Shown here: piece by piece, positions 1 to 11,257 of the stretch
Layout: each line of letters begins with the position of its first letter
Numbering within the stretch: the first letter of the stretch is position 1
Source of the DNA: Niebla homalea
Lineage: Eukaryota; Ascomycota; Lecanoromycetes; Lecanorales; Ramalinaceae
NCBI GenBank assembly: GCA_019925105.1
Contig: JAHGAU010000024.1
Coordinates: forward strand, 868,001 to 932,000
Length of the DNA: 64,000 nucleotides
Direction of reading: 5' to 3'
The notes under the pieces: generated by a model
What the model saw: only the letters and a program-made list of their open reading frames with translations
The model's database searches: none
Told to the model about the DNA's origin: nothing
Translations under genes and position numbers: made by a program

Positions 1-2295
1 CTGGTCGTTGATGTTGTCGAAGGAGTCCAGATCAATACTGAACAAATCATCAGATATGCTGTTTTGGAAGATCTACCAATCACTTTGATAGTGAACAAGG
101 TGGACAGGCTGATATTAGAGCTCAAGTTACCGCCAACAGACGCATACTTCAAGCTGAAGCATGTTATCGAAGAAGTCAACACTGTCATTGAAAACACTAT
201 CCCCGGTCAAGGTGAGAAGAGACGGCTGAGTCCTGAGAAAGGTAATGTGGCTTTTGCATGTAGCAGCATGCAGTGGATCTTCACCCTGCCTTCTTTTGCG
301 AAAATGTACGCCGACAATTACCCCGATGTGAATGCAAAGGACTTTGCGGTAAGGTTATGGGGAGACATCTTTTTCAACCCGAAGAAGAGATCTTTCACCA
401 GAAAGGGCATGGAAGAGAGGTCGAAACGGACCTTCGTAAATTTCGTTCTGGAGCCAATTTACAAGCTGTATTCGCATACCATCAGTGAGAGCCCAGAAGA
501 CCTCAAAGACACTCTGGCCACATTGGGAATCCATCTCAAACCCAAGCAGTTGAGGGCAAATGCAAAGGAGCTCTTGCAGCTGGTCTGCGAGCAATTCTTC
601 GGAGGAGCCGAAGGGTTGGTTGACATGGTTGTTGAGCACGTTCCCTCGCCGCTAGAAGGCGCAAAGCAGAAAGTCGATCGCTATTACACTGGGCCGACCG
701 ATACCAAAGTCGCTACAGCGATCGAAAAATGCGACCAAGACGGCCCATTGATTGTTCAGATCGCTAAGCTCTACAACACTCCCGATGCTTCTAACTTCTA
801 CTCATTTGGGAGGGTCATGAGCGGCATCGCCAAAGCAGGCCAACAGGTCCGTGTTCTTGGGGAGAACTACACCATTGATGACGAAGAAGACATGACTCTA
901 TCGACAATACAAGACACCTGGATAGCAGAATCAAGATACAACATACCTACAACTGGCGTGCCAGCTGGCAACTGGGTATTACTCAGTGGTATCGACAATT
1001 CTATCGTAAAGACGGCCACTTTGGTGCCTCCAAAATTAGAAGATGATGAAGACGCCTATATTTTCAAACCGATCAAACACTTTACGGACTCTGTTTTCAA
1101 GATAGCAGTTGAACCAATCAACCCTTCAGAACTCCCGAAAATGCTTGATGGTTTGAGAAAGGTTAATAAAAGCTATCCACTCATCACGACCAAGGTCGAA
1201 GAATCTGGAGAGCACGTCGTACTTGGCACGGGCGAGTTGTACATGGATTGCGTGCTGCACGATCTACGTCGACTCTACTCAGAGATGGAACTTAAAGTGT
1301 CTGATCCCGTCACGCGCTTCTGCGAAACTGTGGTCGAGCAGTCCGCCATTATGTGCTACGCTATAACGCCAAATAAGAAGAACAAAATTACCATGATGGC
1401 TGAGCCACTTGATGATGGTATTGCCGAAGACATTGAGAGCGGCACTGTCAATATCAAGGATCCCATACGTAAGGTCGGACAGTTTTTCGAAGAAAAATAC
1501 GACTGGGACAAGCTGGCCTCGCGGAATATTTGGGCTTTCGGACCTGAGGAGATGGGACCAAACATTTTGCAAAATGATACTTTACCATCACAAGTGGACA
1601 AGAAGCTTCTAAACAGCGTTCGAGAAGGTATCCGGCAAGGTTTCAGCTGGGGCACACGGGAGGGCCCACTATGCGAAGAGCGTGAGTCCATCCTTAGCCG
1701 CCCTTTCTTTCACAAACTAATACGACTCACAGCGATACGCAATACCCGCTTCAAGTTGACCGCCCTTGACCTCGCCCCCGATGCCATTTCTCGCGGCTCC
1801 GGCCAAATCATCCCCACCACCCGTCGCACCCTCTACTCCTCCTTCCTGACCGCCTCTCCTCGTCTCCTGGAACCCATGTACACCGCCGCCATCACCTCCC
1901 CCGCCGACTCCATCTCCGCACTCTACACCATCCTCTCCAAACGGCGCGGCCACGTCCTCTCGGACGGTCCCATTGCCGGAACCCCGCTCTACACCCTCCG
2001 CGGCCTCATCCCCGTCATCGACTCCTTCGGCTTTGAAACCGACGTCCGCATACACACTCAGGGACAAGCGACTGTAAGTTTATGTTTTGAAAGGTGGTCA
2101 GTCGTGCCCGGGGATCCGCTCGATAAGAGTGTGAAGACGGGAAAATTGGAGATGGCAAGCACGATGGCGACGGCGAGGGATTTTGTGATGAAGACGAGGA
2201 GGCGGAAGGGGCTGAGTGAGGATGTTGGGGTGGGGAAGTTCTTGGAAGGGGAGATGTGGCGCGAGTTGACTGAGGGAGGAGTTTTGGATGGATGA
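1..2295 (+). CDS. SNU114: U5 snRNP GTPase Snu114/EFTUD2, 3' part
   Basis: This is the C-terminal ~764 residues of the EF-2-like GTPase of the U5 snRNP, which drives spliceosome activation and disassembly in the nucleus. The frame is open from base 1, so the gene starts upstream and the P-loop is not in the window. The G4 motif NKVDR and the following LILELKLPP stretch (about codons 30-45) are diagnostic of Snu114 rather than EF-2. The EF-2-like domains II-V follow, with VPGDPLDKS near the end and the family-typical C-terminal KTRRRKGLSEDV before the stop at 2293-2295. There is no intron in this part. Full-length fungal Snu114 is usually about 980 residues, so roughly 220 are missing. Confidence 0.95.
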   Translation: MVVDVVEGVQINTEQIIRYAVLEDLPITLIVNKVDRLILELKLPPTDAYFKLKHVIEEVNTVIENTIPGQGEKRRLSPEKGNVAFACSSMQWIFTLPSFAKMYADNYPDVNAKDFAVRLWGDIFFNPKKRSFTRKGMEERSKRTFVNFVLEPIYKLYSHTISESPEDLKDTLATLGIHLKPKQLRANAKELLQLVCEQFFGGAEGLVDMVVEHVPSPLEGAKQKVDRYYTGPTDTKVATAIEKCDQDGPLIVQIAKLYNTPDASNFYSFGRVMSGIAKAGQQVRVLGENYTIDDEEDMTLSTIQDTWIAESRYNIPTTGVPAGNWVLLSGIDNSIVKTATLVPPKLEDDEDAYIFKPIKHFTDSVFKIAVEPINPSELPKMLDGLRKVNKSYPLITTKVEESGEHVVLGTGELYMDCVLHDLRRLYSEMELKVSDPVTRFCETVVEQSAIMCYAITPNKKNKITMMAEPLDDGIAEDIESGTVNIKDPIRKVGQFFEEKYDWDKLASRNIWAFGPEEMGPNILQNDTLPSQVDKKLLNSVREGIRQGFSWGTREGPLCEERESILSRPFFHKLIRLTAIRNTRFKLTALDLAPDAISRGSGQIIPTTRRTLYSSFLTASPRLLEPMYTAAITSPADSISALYTILSKRRGHVLSDGPIAGTPLYTLRGLIPVIDSFGFETDVRIHTQGQATVSLCFERWSVVPGDPLDKSVKTGKLEMASTMATARDFVMKTRRRKGLSEDVGVGKFLEGEMWRELTEGGVLDG

Positions 2296-3169
2296 GGTTG
2301 CAGAAAAGAAACAACATATATTGTAGGATCATACCTGCGTCATCCGTGCGGTGCGCCCGATCCAGATTGCCGGGGTTTTGCCGGCCCAGATTCCTCTTCT
2401 TTAGGCGAGTTGCATCAACTTCAGATCTGGCTTCAATACTCCAACTCTGCACTATCGCGGTATCAATACCCCATTGGGTGCCCTCTAGGTAGGCATTCCA
2501 CCGGAACATGACATCACTGTACTGCTGTAACAGCGTCGAGACCTAGCATTACACTAACAGCGGTGAAGATTTTGGCGAGTGACCTCCTTGGGCCGCCCAC
2601 CCATTTGACAAGCCAATTTGTCATTATCGTGGGGGGGTTGTATTCTGTGTGCTACCGAGATACAATGAAAAGTGGCTGGCGTCCTCGCTAGGCAGTACTT
2701 CAGTGAGTGGCGTACGGTAAGCGGACGCAAAGCTAAGCCAATCTTGTTGCCGTTACTGCACTCACACTCTTCCTGAGCATGTACTCTGTAAATTTCGTTT
2801 TTTGAAAGCAATAAGATTGGTCCCGCGGTCTTGTCTGGGCGGTCAGCTGTTTTAAGGGTCCTTCTCTCCACGACATCGGTGACTGCAGTCGCATTAAGTC
2901 TTGCCTCGTTTAGTCACTAGTGGCTGTCTTTCAACCAGTAAACGTAGCTCGCCCCTCAGACCACACAGCATGGCGGGGGTCCAGCCTGATGGCTGGTTCG
3001 ATTCATACTTCTAGGCCTTGAAATCCATTTTTCCGTCGCGTGAGATTTGACTTTCTCAACCTCACTTGAATGGCAAGTTGAGCGCGGTAAAGCCGCGCAA
3101 AACATTCTTTGTATCTCGAAATCTAGGAAGAGCCTCCGGGCGAGCTTGCAGAGACACAACTACCTTGCG
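2296..3169. other. Intergenic region, SNU114 3' side to hydrolase-vWA gene
   Basis: No convincing gene is seen. Short open frames on both strands lack family motifs and codon-use continuity. A methionine at 3047 is in frame with the next gene, so part of this stretch could be its 5' UTR or a longer N-terminus. Confidence 0.4.
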
Positions 3170-5735
3170 ATGAAGCATCTTACAGTGACTGTGCGGGGCA
3201 TGCCCGCAGGCACGACCACTCGACAAGCTGCGGACAATTTCAATTCGAGCATTCATCCCGGCAGTCCCTGCATCGCAGGTCCAATCGTTGAAGAGCTCCA
3301 AGGCAATACCTGTTCTACGACGGTAACATTTCAGAAGGAGAAGAGTGGACATAAGAGAGATTGCGAAGCACTCAAGATGACATTTCATAGAAGCTCTTTC
3401 GGCGGACGACTGTCCACCATCTCAGTTGACGATAGCTTCAGGGGATTGAATGCACTTTCTGGACCTGCAGATGCTCCCATACAGTAAGCTCACTCTCACC
3501 ACTTGACTGTGCCTTCGTTGACAGACTCCTGTGCTTAGTGTCTATTTCGTGCATGGACTCGGCGGCCATGCGTTCAATACATGGTCCTCAGATGCGCAAA
3601 ATGGTGATATAAGGACACTCAAGGCATGGCCGCGGGATTTCCTACCCAAAAGATTGAAGGAAGACGGCATGAAGGCTAGAATCTATTCCTTGGGTTACAA
3701 CACCAGAGTTGTGCGGGGAGCAGCACCCAATGCCACAATCTCAAGCGCTGCAGAGGACCTTCTGGCGACACTGCTTTCTGATAGAGCCCAAGTTGTCCAT
3801 CAGCTTCTGTATCTGACCTGTTACTGATTATGTTGCAGAACCCCCCAAAAGAGATGTATTTCATCTGCCACAGTCTGGGTGGCCTAGTCGTCTGCCAGGT
3901 AAGCAATTCTGCCAACCGTCGAGTCTAGTCCTTTCTAACAGGACGAGGCTCTCAATATGGCTCTTTTCGAGGACGAGGAAGCTCCTAATAAGGAGGCCTA
4001 CCGCAACCTCTTCACCCATGATAACCAATGCATTCTCAAGGGAGTTCTCCTTATGGGCACCCCTCTGCGAGGAAGCGGTCAGGCGAATATGATGGCTCCG
4101 ATTGTTAAAATTATAAAGCAATTGAATGTCGTGACCGCAACGAACGACAGCTTCATCAAGGCGCTGAAAGAGAACAATGATACGCTGGAGATTCCTACCA
4201 TTGTCAAACGATTCAAGGCAGTGATCAAGGCCAGATCCGTTCAGCTGTTGATCGCTTGCGAGCAAAGACCTTATTTTGGAGATTCTCTAGTACGTGGAGT
4301 CTCTGCGCAACGGACCTGTACCACTGCCATAAGCTGCGCTTCGTACCTTTGACTGACGGTGAGGAACAGACCACAGATTACAACTCAGCTGTCTCAATAT
4401 TTGAGGATATAGTGACTCCGTTTCGCATTGAGGATAGCGACCACAGATCCATGGTGAAATTCGAAGATCGGAACGAGACACGATACAAGCAGCTGGAGAA
4501 TTTCATCGTTAAAATGCTCCGAGGTAACCTATCGACCGGGAAACTCACCTATAAAGGCAGTGACGGGAATGACCCTTCCGTCTCTCGGGCAATCCCTGTC
4601 AGACCCCTCAGTCATGGTGACATTGGGATGTATGACCCCTCACACAGTTTCAACATCACCTTCAATATGCAGCAAGCCCAGTCCAGCTCTTTTGATGCTC
4701 CTTCGAGACAGCGGACGGACCCAACGGGACATTCCACCCGGAACCCTCGATCGAACATGAGTCGCAGTCTGTTAAGTCAGACTGGTGACCATCAACCACG
4801 GCCGGTGAGCAGAGCTCAAACCGAGCGACATGCGGAAGGCGCTAGTGACGACGATCCATTAAATCGCTTAGGCTTGTTTGACACTGCCTTCATCATCGAT
4901 GATACAGGATCCATGATCCTGGCAGCTCGAGACAACGAGCCAAATGGTGCTGATAGATGGGACGTCACTAAAAAGGCAGTGGAGCATATTGCGCATATCG
5001 CTGCAAAGCATGATCCCGATGGGATCGACATACGTTTCCTGAAGTCTAGTATCGAAGGAAACAAAATCCAACGTAGTGAAGATGTCGAGACTATGTTGCG
5101 GAAGATTGATCTCTTCGATGGCACTCATGGAGGTGGAACATACTTCGAGAATGCTCTTAAGAATTTGCTCGATCCACGCGTCCTTGATTATGAGATATAC
5201 AAGGAGTCCATGGCTGAATACGCTGTACAATATCGGCAAGCGAAAAGAACCCGTACCGCAACGCCACCGGTGCCAGAACGTCCTCGTCCATTCAACCTTA
5301 TCGTGATTACAGATGGTGCAGCTTTTGACAGACCAGAAGTCGAAGGATACATCATCAGTGTCGCCTCGAAATTAGACGAAATGGAAGCTCCACCGAGACA
5401 CATTGGGATTCAATTTATCCAAGTTGGTCAGGACCAGGGTGCAAAAGACTGGCTGAATAGTCTCGATAATGATTTGAACAATCGCAGTCCGCCAATCCGC
5501 GATGTACGTATTGATGCATGACAGCACTGCTCGAGAGAAAAGCCTACTGATACTATGTCAGATCGTGGACACAACCCCCTTTGGTAGTCACCTGATCGAT
5601 CCAGATGCCTCACTCACACAAATCTTAAAGGAGGTATTGGTAGAAAATGTACTGCGAAAAGCCTTACTCGGTGCCGTGACTGAAGAGGAAGACAAAAGAC
5701 CGAACGCACCGTTCGTGCAAGAAATGGGAGGATGA
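3170..5735 (+). CDS. Alpha/beta-hydrolase (SesB/SERAC1-like) fused to a von Willebrand A domain
   Basis: Six exons fit without a frame break: 3170-3483, 3539-3791, 3839-3898, 3942-4289, 4370-5503 and 5562-5735, giving about 760 residues. After a ~105-residue N-terminal domain comes a lipase-like alpha/beta-hydrolase: VHGLGG near residue 110 and the nucleophile elbow CHSLGG near 200, with C in place of the first Gly of GxSxG, as is common in fungal SesB/SERAC1-like proteins. A DHRSMVKFED segment probably carries the catalytic His. A von Willebrand A domain with a MIDAS-like DDTGSM motif starts near residue 500 and ends in RDIVDTTPF. SesB-like hydrolases are known N-terminal effector domains of fungal NLRs, but here there is no NACHT or NB-ARC domain. 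The start at 3170 (MKHLTVTV) was chosen because it opens the conserved-looking domain; 3047 is the alternative. The substrate is unknown. Confidence 0.8.
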
Positions 5736-7489
5736 TATGCCTTTGACGTTCATAAGAAAATGGGAGGCTGTGACTCAAGGATCGCTTCTCATTCCCAAGC
5801 GTGCAAGTCTAAAGGGATACGAGGTGTGAAGTCAGCGTTGCTAAGATTTCTGGTACAGTGTTGGAGTACGGCAGGTCAGACGATCAAATCATGCGGACCG
5901 AATTGCAGCTGTACATTGAATGCTAGCGAGGACACATTGCTGGAAATGTAATGAAGGATGACCTTGTTCTCTTTAATAGAAGCAGCGGGCATCATTCCCC
6001 GGATGTGACGACCAAGAGTGTAATTGCCGCCTGTGTTATTGACTCTTTGATGAGCCTCCTAGTCCCAACAACTCACAAATGCAGGGTAGGCGTACACCCG
6101 AGCTGAAGACCTGAATACGCGAGTCAAGAGACTACAAACGGAATCATGCATAAGTCTAGTCTGTGTACTCGACAATCAACCTTCAAGAACATGCAGAATG
6201 GCGAATCGTTACATTTGTCAAGCAACTGATGTGTGGTAAAGTGCCTGGTGTTATAGGCGGATACCAACCCCAAGTGTGACAAAAAGAAAGCATCGTCGTG
6301 TGGAGGGCTATGTTGTTTGCTTGAAGGGTCTCTGGATTCGGCGACCCGTCCAGGAGGAAGGGGTTGGTGGTCGCGATTTGGATGCCTCGCCTCGGATGAA
6401 CCTCTGTCGGTTTAATCGTGCCTCCACATGACTGCATCATTTTCAGCCCGAGATGGACAATGATGGCATTTCTCGCAGAAAGGAGGCAAAAGGGAGAGAG
6501 TCACGTCCACTTTCCAAAGACGGATTGATTGGAGGCCTCCCCGAGGATTTTTAGGCAATGGCACAGAAGCGCATCCTTTCCTCAAGGGATTTCCATTGTC
6601 ATGATGCGTCTGAACTTTGCTCTAGGAGAATGGACTGGTGTGGGTGATCTCGTCTTACGCACTTTAATCTGGGACTCAACCACGATATGGAGAAAGGGGT
6701 TGGAAAGTAAGTGAGGGGTCCGGGAATTCGTCCGTGTCAGATGCTTAGCCATGTCGTTCTCAAAAGGCCCGAGAGCTAGGAATGCAGCACGGAGACCACC
6801 TCATCGAACCAAGCTTTTTTACCTTTTTGAGTCCCCTTCCATCCACACTCGCTACTGGGACGTCTTGGCGAGTGGATTGCTAACACCTAATTCGGTCATT
6901 TGTCCTGCAGGAGAAATGCAGATCAAATGGACCAGCCAATCAACTCATATTGCGAAGCTGATCATGCATATCCACGACCGCCTAAAAGAAGCAATAATCC
7001 TCGAGGTGTGTGAGATTCTTCAGTCATCGGACAATGATTGCAACACTTCACTGTACACTCCGAATGCGAATGGCCCTGCTACCAAACTCAGCCAAATACA
7101 TACGAGCACTCACGGTCAGGACGTACAGGTCAATATTACGGTTTCCTTCTTGATCCACAATTTTGAACATAACCAAAAAGAACGAGCGCCTGCTCCAGTC
7201 TGCTGATGGATCCCCCAAGTCCTATGTCAGACACCACGTATTGAGCACCATCTCGCTCCTGAGGTACCCAGGTTTGTCCATGGATGCTGGTGTCAACGCA
7301 GACTTAACCTCATACATCCACTGACAACTAGCTTTGATGCTTTGAGGCTGTTCAATCGAAGAGACTCGAGCTCACACAGGACGATGGCGATCCTCAGTGT
7401 GACGGTAAATGTGTACTATCGAGGAGAATCTGCTTCGCTCCTTACTCAACCTCATCTTTTTCTGCCATCGTATTCTGCGCGACTCTGCC
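5736..7489. other. Gene-poor stretch before the terpene synthase remnant
   Basis: The longest frame (6751-7206, +, 151 codons) shows no recognisable motif, and no splice extension improves it. Other frames are short and overlap each other. If the terpene synthase once had a C-terminal prenyltransferase domain, it would lie here on the minus strand; I could not find any trace of it. Confidence 0.35.
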
Positions 7490-8628
7490 TCAAGACATGT
7501 ATGGATGATAGCGGGGGTAGCCCAAGCTCCATACCACGTTACCACTTACGCTATACAGAATAGCGTCCATATACTTCTGTAAATCCTGAGACAGCGTAAC
7601 ATCTCTCTTCGTTCCATCTGTAGCGCGCACAGCTTCATTAACATATCTCTTTATTTTTGGCCGACAGAGGTCCTCGGCTTCCTGCTCGGTGATTTCATGC
7701 TCTCCCATAAGCACCTAAATAGCATTGATTATATTTGGATCCCTGATCTTCTGCGCTGCGTCACTTTCTTTCTCCCACGAAAAAAGATCATTCGTAAGAG
7801 CCATGGCAGCCCAAGCCGGTTGTCCAAGGCGTTTGCAGAGATCCATGTCCTGATCAGGAATAGTGAGAGCGAAGCCCTTGGAAAGTGTTAGCTGATGTGG
7901 CTGGCATGCCAGATTTTATCGTACAGTTCGCCTGCGTCACTAATCCTGTACGGCAGATATTCTTCAAGATTGGTGAAGGGCTCCGAGCGTTGACGACCAG
8001 GAACAACCTGTATGAATTTCTGCCACGATTTCATGGTGGTCAAATCTCGCTCCTTGTCGATAGCTATCATCTCACCCAGGATTTAGGCCTGTATCTGCTT
8101 GGCCCCTTCTGCCATAGCCGCAGAAGTTTTGCTGGTCCCATGATATTCGTGTTGAAAGGAGGTACCTTGACCAAAATCTTCTAGAATCTGGCTCCGAGCT
8201 TCGGGCTCCTTTCAAGATGTCATCTGATTATTGTGCCGGTGGAGGTCAGACCACGCGAACTCACCAGATGCTGATCGATGTCCTCCATGATCTTTTCTAT
8301 GGCGCTTTAGTCACCACAATCTGCGGGTCGGAGCAGGGCATAATGTTCTACCGTCATAAGGAAGGGTATATTCGTTGGCATAGGGTATGATTTCAAGCCT
8401 TTCGGGCAGACATTCCGGCACAGTCACCCAAATTTGGGTGAAGGGACCGCCGAGCGTCCCCGTATAGTCGTCTGCAGGACCTACAAGTTTTGACCAATCT
8501 TTTTGAAATCGTAAAACGCCTCTCTTCTCTCCCATCGAATCCTTGTGTCTTCTCAGATCGATTCCGCGGGAGAGGCCATCGGTTTCGTACCCACAAGGAT
8601 TCATGATTTCTGAGTGGTCAAAGTCCAT
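7490..8628 (-). pseudogene. Terpene synthase pseudogene (fusicoccadiene/ophiobolin F synthase type cyclase domain)
   Basis: Fragments in order on the minus strand match the class I cyclase half of chimeric fungal di/sesterterpene synthases. They are the N-terminus YETDGLSRGID...VTVPECLPERLEIIPYANE (8628-8350), IAIDKERDLTTMKSW and LEEYLPYRISDAGEL (8070-7910), the Mg-binding NSE motif in NDLFSWEKE (about 7795-7765), and the end of the domain SGNVVWSL...PRYHP (about 7540-7500). An intron with a good GTGAGT donor is still visible near 8240. Lesions: the aspartate-rich motif is lost (YDGRTL where the family has an HDDVTD-like sequence) together with a frameshift, TAA at 8083-8085 (expected Gln), a frameshift near 7905, and TAG at 7715-7717 (expected Trp). 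Both nonsense changes are CpA-to-TpA transitions. The prenyltransferase domain is absent. The gene is not functional. Confidence 0.85.
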
Positions 8629-9283
8629 TTGGCAACATTTGTGGAAATTGATATTGCAAATGATCGCCCATAATGAATTTTGAGCTGTACATCATAAGCC
8701 GACACAATACACAGAATTAGTATGATTACCACAAACATACGTGATACGCATGACCAGTCCTAGTGCAATCGTTCAGTCGGTGACTCGAGACCAGTGGGTG
8801 CAAGTATGCAGCATGACAGCTGCCAAATCAGGCGAAGTGCAATAGTTAAAGCCCTTAGGGGGGGGGTGTGTAGCGGAGAGAATGCGGCACCATTGCAAGC
8901 ATGTCCGTACGAGAGCTACCACGGAGACATTTGACAACGAATCGTACGAAATGAAGCGGTTTGACACCGATAGCAGTAGTCTGCCTGCCGATTGTGTTGC
9001 CCGACCGGCTCATGCTGCCGCTGAAACACCATATGCCATCATCATCATTATCCATCTTCTGCTCCTACCTTGGTTTTTCATCGTCAAAACGTATCGTAGA
9101 TCGTCTTTTGCTAATTGTTAGCACGAACAAACTATGCGACTGGTGAATCGGTACGCGTCCACCTTGAGGAAACGGGAGAACCCAATCCTCAGCTCCAAGC
9201 ATGATTGCGACAGTCGCCGTTTCTTCAAATAGTATCAAGCATTGAACGAACTTCAACCGCAATCTCTGACTTCCTCAATGACC
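8629..9283. other. Intergenic region between two pseudogenes
   Basis: This lies between the start of the minus-strand terpene synthase remnant and the start of the plus-strand P450 remnant, so it was probably their shared divergent promoter. No RNA gene or repeat is seen. Short open frames here have no motifs. Confidence 0.35.
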
Positions 9284-11088
9284 ATGAACGCTTTCAAATC
9301 TTGACTCCCAGCCCCTATCCTGCATAACCCAGCCATAAGCTTTACTGCACTCACGTTCTTTTGCTCCGTCGTTTATGTTGTGGGCTTACTGATATACCGC
9401 CTTGTTTTCCCGCCGTGGGCAAAGTATCCCGGCTCTAGGATAGCTGCGGGTACACACTACTATGAGTTCTACTGCGACTGGTGGTACCAAGGCCATTACA
9501 TTTATGAGATTGGAAAGATGCACCAAAGACACGGTTTGTAGCTTTGTTGCTAGCACTTCCCCGAATGAGCAACATGAATGATGACGGAGTTGTCCATGTA
9601 AAATGGTCCAATCATCAGAATCAATCCTGAGGAGGAATCAATCCTGAAGAGTTATCGATCCACGATCCCGACGACCTACAACCAGATCTACGTCCCCAAC
9701 AGTAAGTGACGCACAAGCAATTATCAACCCTTTGGCCAGGGGATAGGTTTTGTGGGCGAGTTTGCTTGGGCTGTTGTCGATCTTTGACCCGATTTTGACC
9801 CCGACAGGCTCCCACTTCCTCACCACGGACCATGATCTACACGGACGTAGGGGAAAACCGCTGGAACCATTTCTCTCGCGTTCGGGCATCCTTCGCCTGC
9901 ACAAAGTGCTGGCCAACACCACTAAGAAACTTGCCGATCGCTTCGAGCAAGCCAAGGAAAGCGGAGCAATTATTCGCCTGGATCATGGGTTCTTTGCGCT
10001 TTCCGGTGACTTTGTTGGCAAGCTCTGTTGGGTGGAGAAGGAGGAATTCCTGGACGCCCAAGCTTCACCCGAGAGTGGTGCTGTCCCTTGATGGTATTCT
10101 GTGCAAGAGGCTGGCTGAGACTGCATGAAGGTTCAATCTCGTTCATTCTATCATCAAACCGATATATCTATTTCAAGGCTTTCCTTGGCTTGTGAGGTAA
10201 GTATTTCCGAGCCCCCCGAGCGCTGCCTCGAGTACACCATATGGAAGAAGACTAAGAACGAGTCAGAGCATTACAGTGCCTACCGAAATCCGTCCTCCTT
10301 TGGGCAATGCCGCAAGGTCAAGTCTTCAAAGAAATTGACAAGGTACATGGAGCTTGTCTCGAGGACGCGAGGTCGTGACTTGAAAGCTGATTCTGTATAG
10401 ACGACCCTCAAAAGCGTCTCGGCCGCTAAAAGAGCAAAGAATGATAACACCCAAGGGGATCCAAACCGCAGAAAGCATGCCGCGCCTTTCCACTGGATCA
10501 TAAACAGCGATATGCCTGAATCCGAGCTTGCCGATCCATGCCTTGCCAAGGAGGAGCAAGTGATCCTTTCCGCATACTTTTAACAGACACAATTATTCGG
10601 TGATGCACCTCCTGCCCAGGGTGGCGCCCGATGATGAAATCATATACAAACAGTGGTCCATTTTCGCGGGCGTAAGTTCGATCCCCTAGCTCGCAATTGG
10701 GAAATGGCTGACTTTCCTGGCACATCAAGACTGCTGTAGGTATGTCTTGCTATCTCATGCACAGCAATCCGTCGGTCCATGAAGATCCTCTTGAATTCAT
10801 CCCCAAACGCTGGCTGGGTGACGTAGACCCAAAGATGATGCGCAATTTTGTTCCATTTACCAAAGGTCAAGCTATTAGCACCCTCTCGTCGCATGGTGAA
10901 CGATGCTAATTGTACTAGGCTCCCGAAATTGCTTGGGGCAAAATCTCGCACTGGCTGTGCTATTTCGACCCGGTGCGGCAAGGCTAGAACTGTTTGAGGC
11001 AGATGAGACGGATACCAACCATGTGCACGACTATGTGGTCCCTTTGCCAAAATTAGTCAGCAAAAGAATCCGAGTCACAGTTCATTAA
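9284..11088 (+). pseudogene. Cytochrome P450 pseudogene (trichodiene-oxygenase-like family)
   Basis: Fragments run in the correct order: N-terminal anchor and proline hinge (YRLVFPPWAKYPGSRIAA, about 9390-9450), RINPEE (about 9621), the LEPFLSR...LDHGF region (9850-9990), INSDMPESELAD (about 10500), a region with FIPKRWLGDVDP (10790-10830), the haem loop FTKGSRNCLG split by an intact intron (10866-10919), and the C-terminal LELFEADETD...IRVTVH to the stop at 11086-11088. An intron at about 10670-10731 is also intact. Lesions: nonsense codon TGA at codon 7 (9302-9304), an ~18 bp tandem duplication at the RINPEE segment (9618-9655), several frameshifts between 9650 and 10600, and loss of about six codons after the haem loop. 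Before decay it was a microsomal monooxygenase, probably of terpenoid metabolism. Confidence 0.85.
9618..9655. repeat. Short tandem duplication inside the P450 pseudogene
   Basis: The segment aatcaatcctgaggagg is followed at once by a near copy aatcaatcctgaagag. Each copy can encode INPEE, so the duplication arose within coding sequence and breaks the frame. Confidence 0.75.
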
Positions 11089-11257
11089 TATCTTGAATGA
11101 TTAGTATATCGTGTCTATAGAAGAAGGATGGTGATAGCAACATGAAGTTGAATATCCCAAGAAAAGCCTCATTTCGCAGAGCATGATAGCTCTCAGCAGC
11201 CAGAGGATAGTTTCTCTGTGAGCGTCAAGGATAGCAGGATTCAAGTTGGCAGCCTCC

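Noticed and set aside
2015..2509. Minus-strand frame of 164 codons over the SNU114 3' end
   Set aside because: It overlaps the clearly coding C-terminus of SNU114 in antisense and has no motif.
2970..3045. Possible tRNA because of a GGCTGGTTCGATTC stretch
   Set aside because: No acceptor stem, D arm or anticodon arm can be paired around it.
6751..7206. 151-codon plus-strand frame as a gene
   Set aside because: No motif, no splice extension, and it lies in a decayed region; chance frames of this length are expected.
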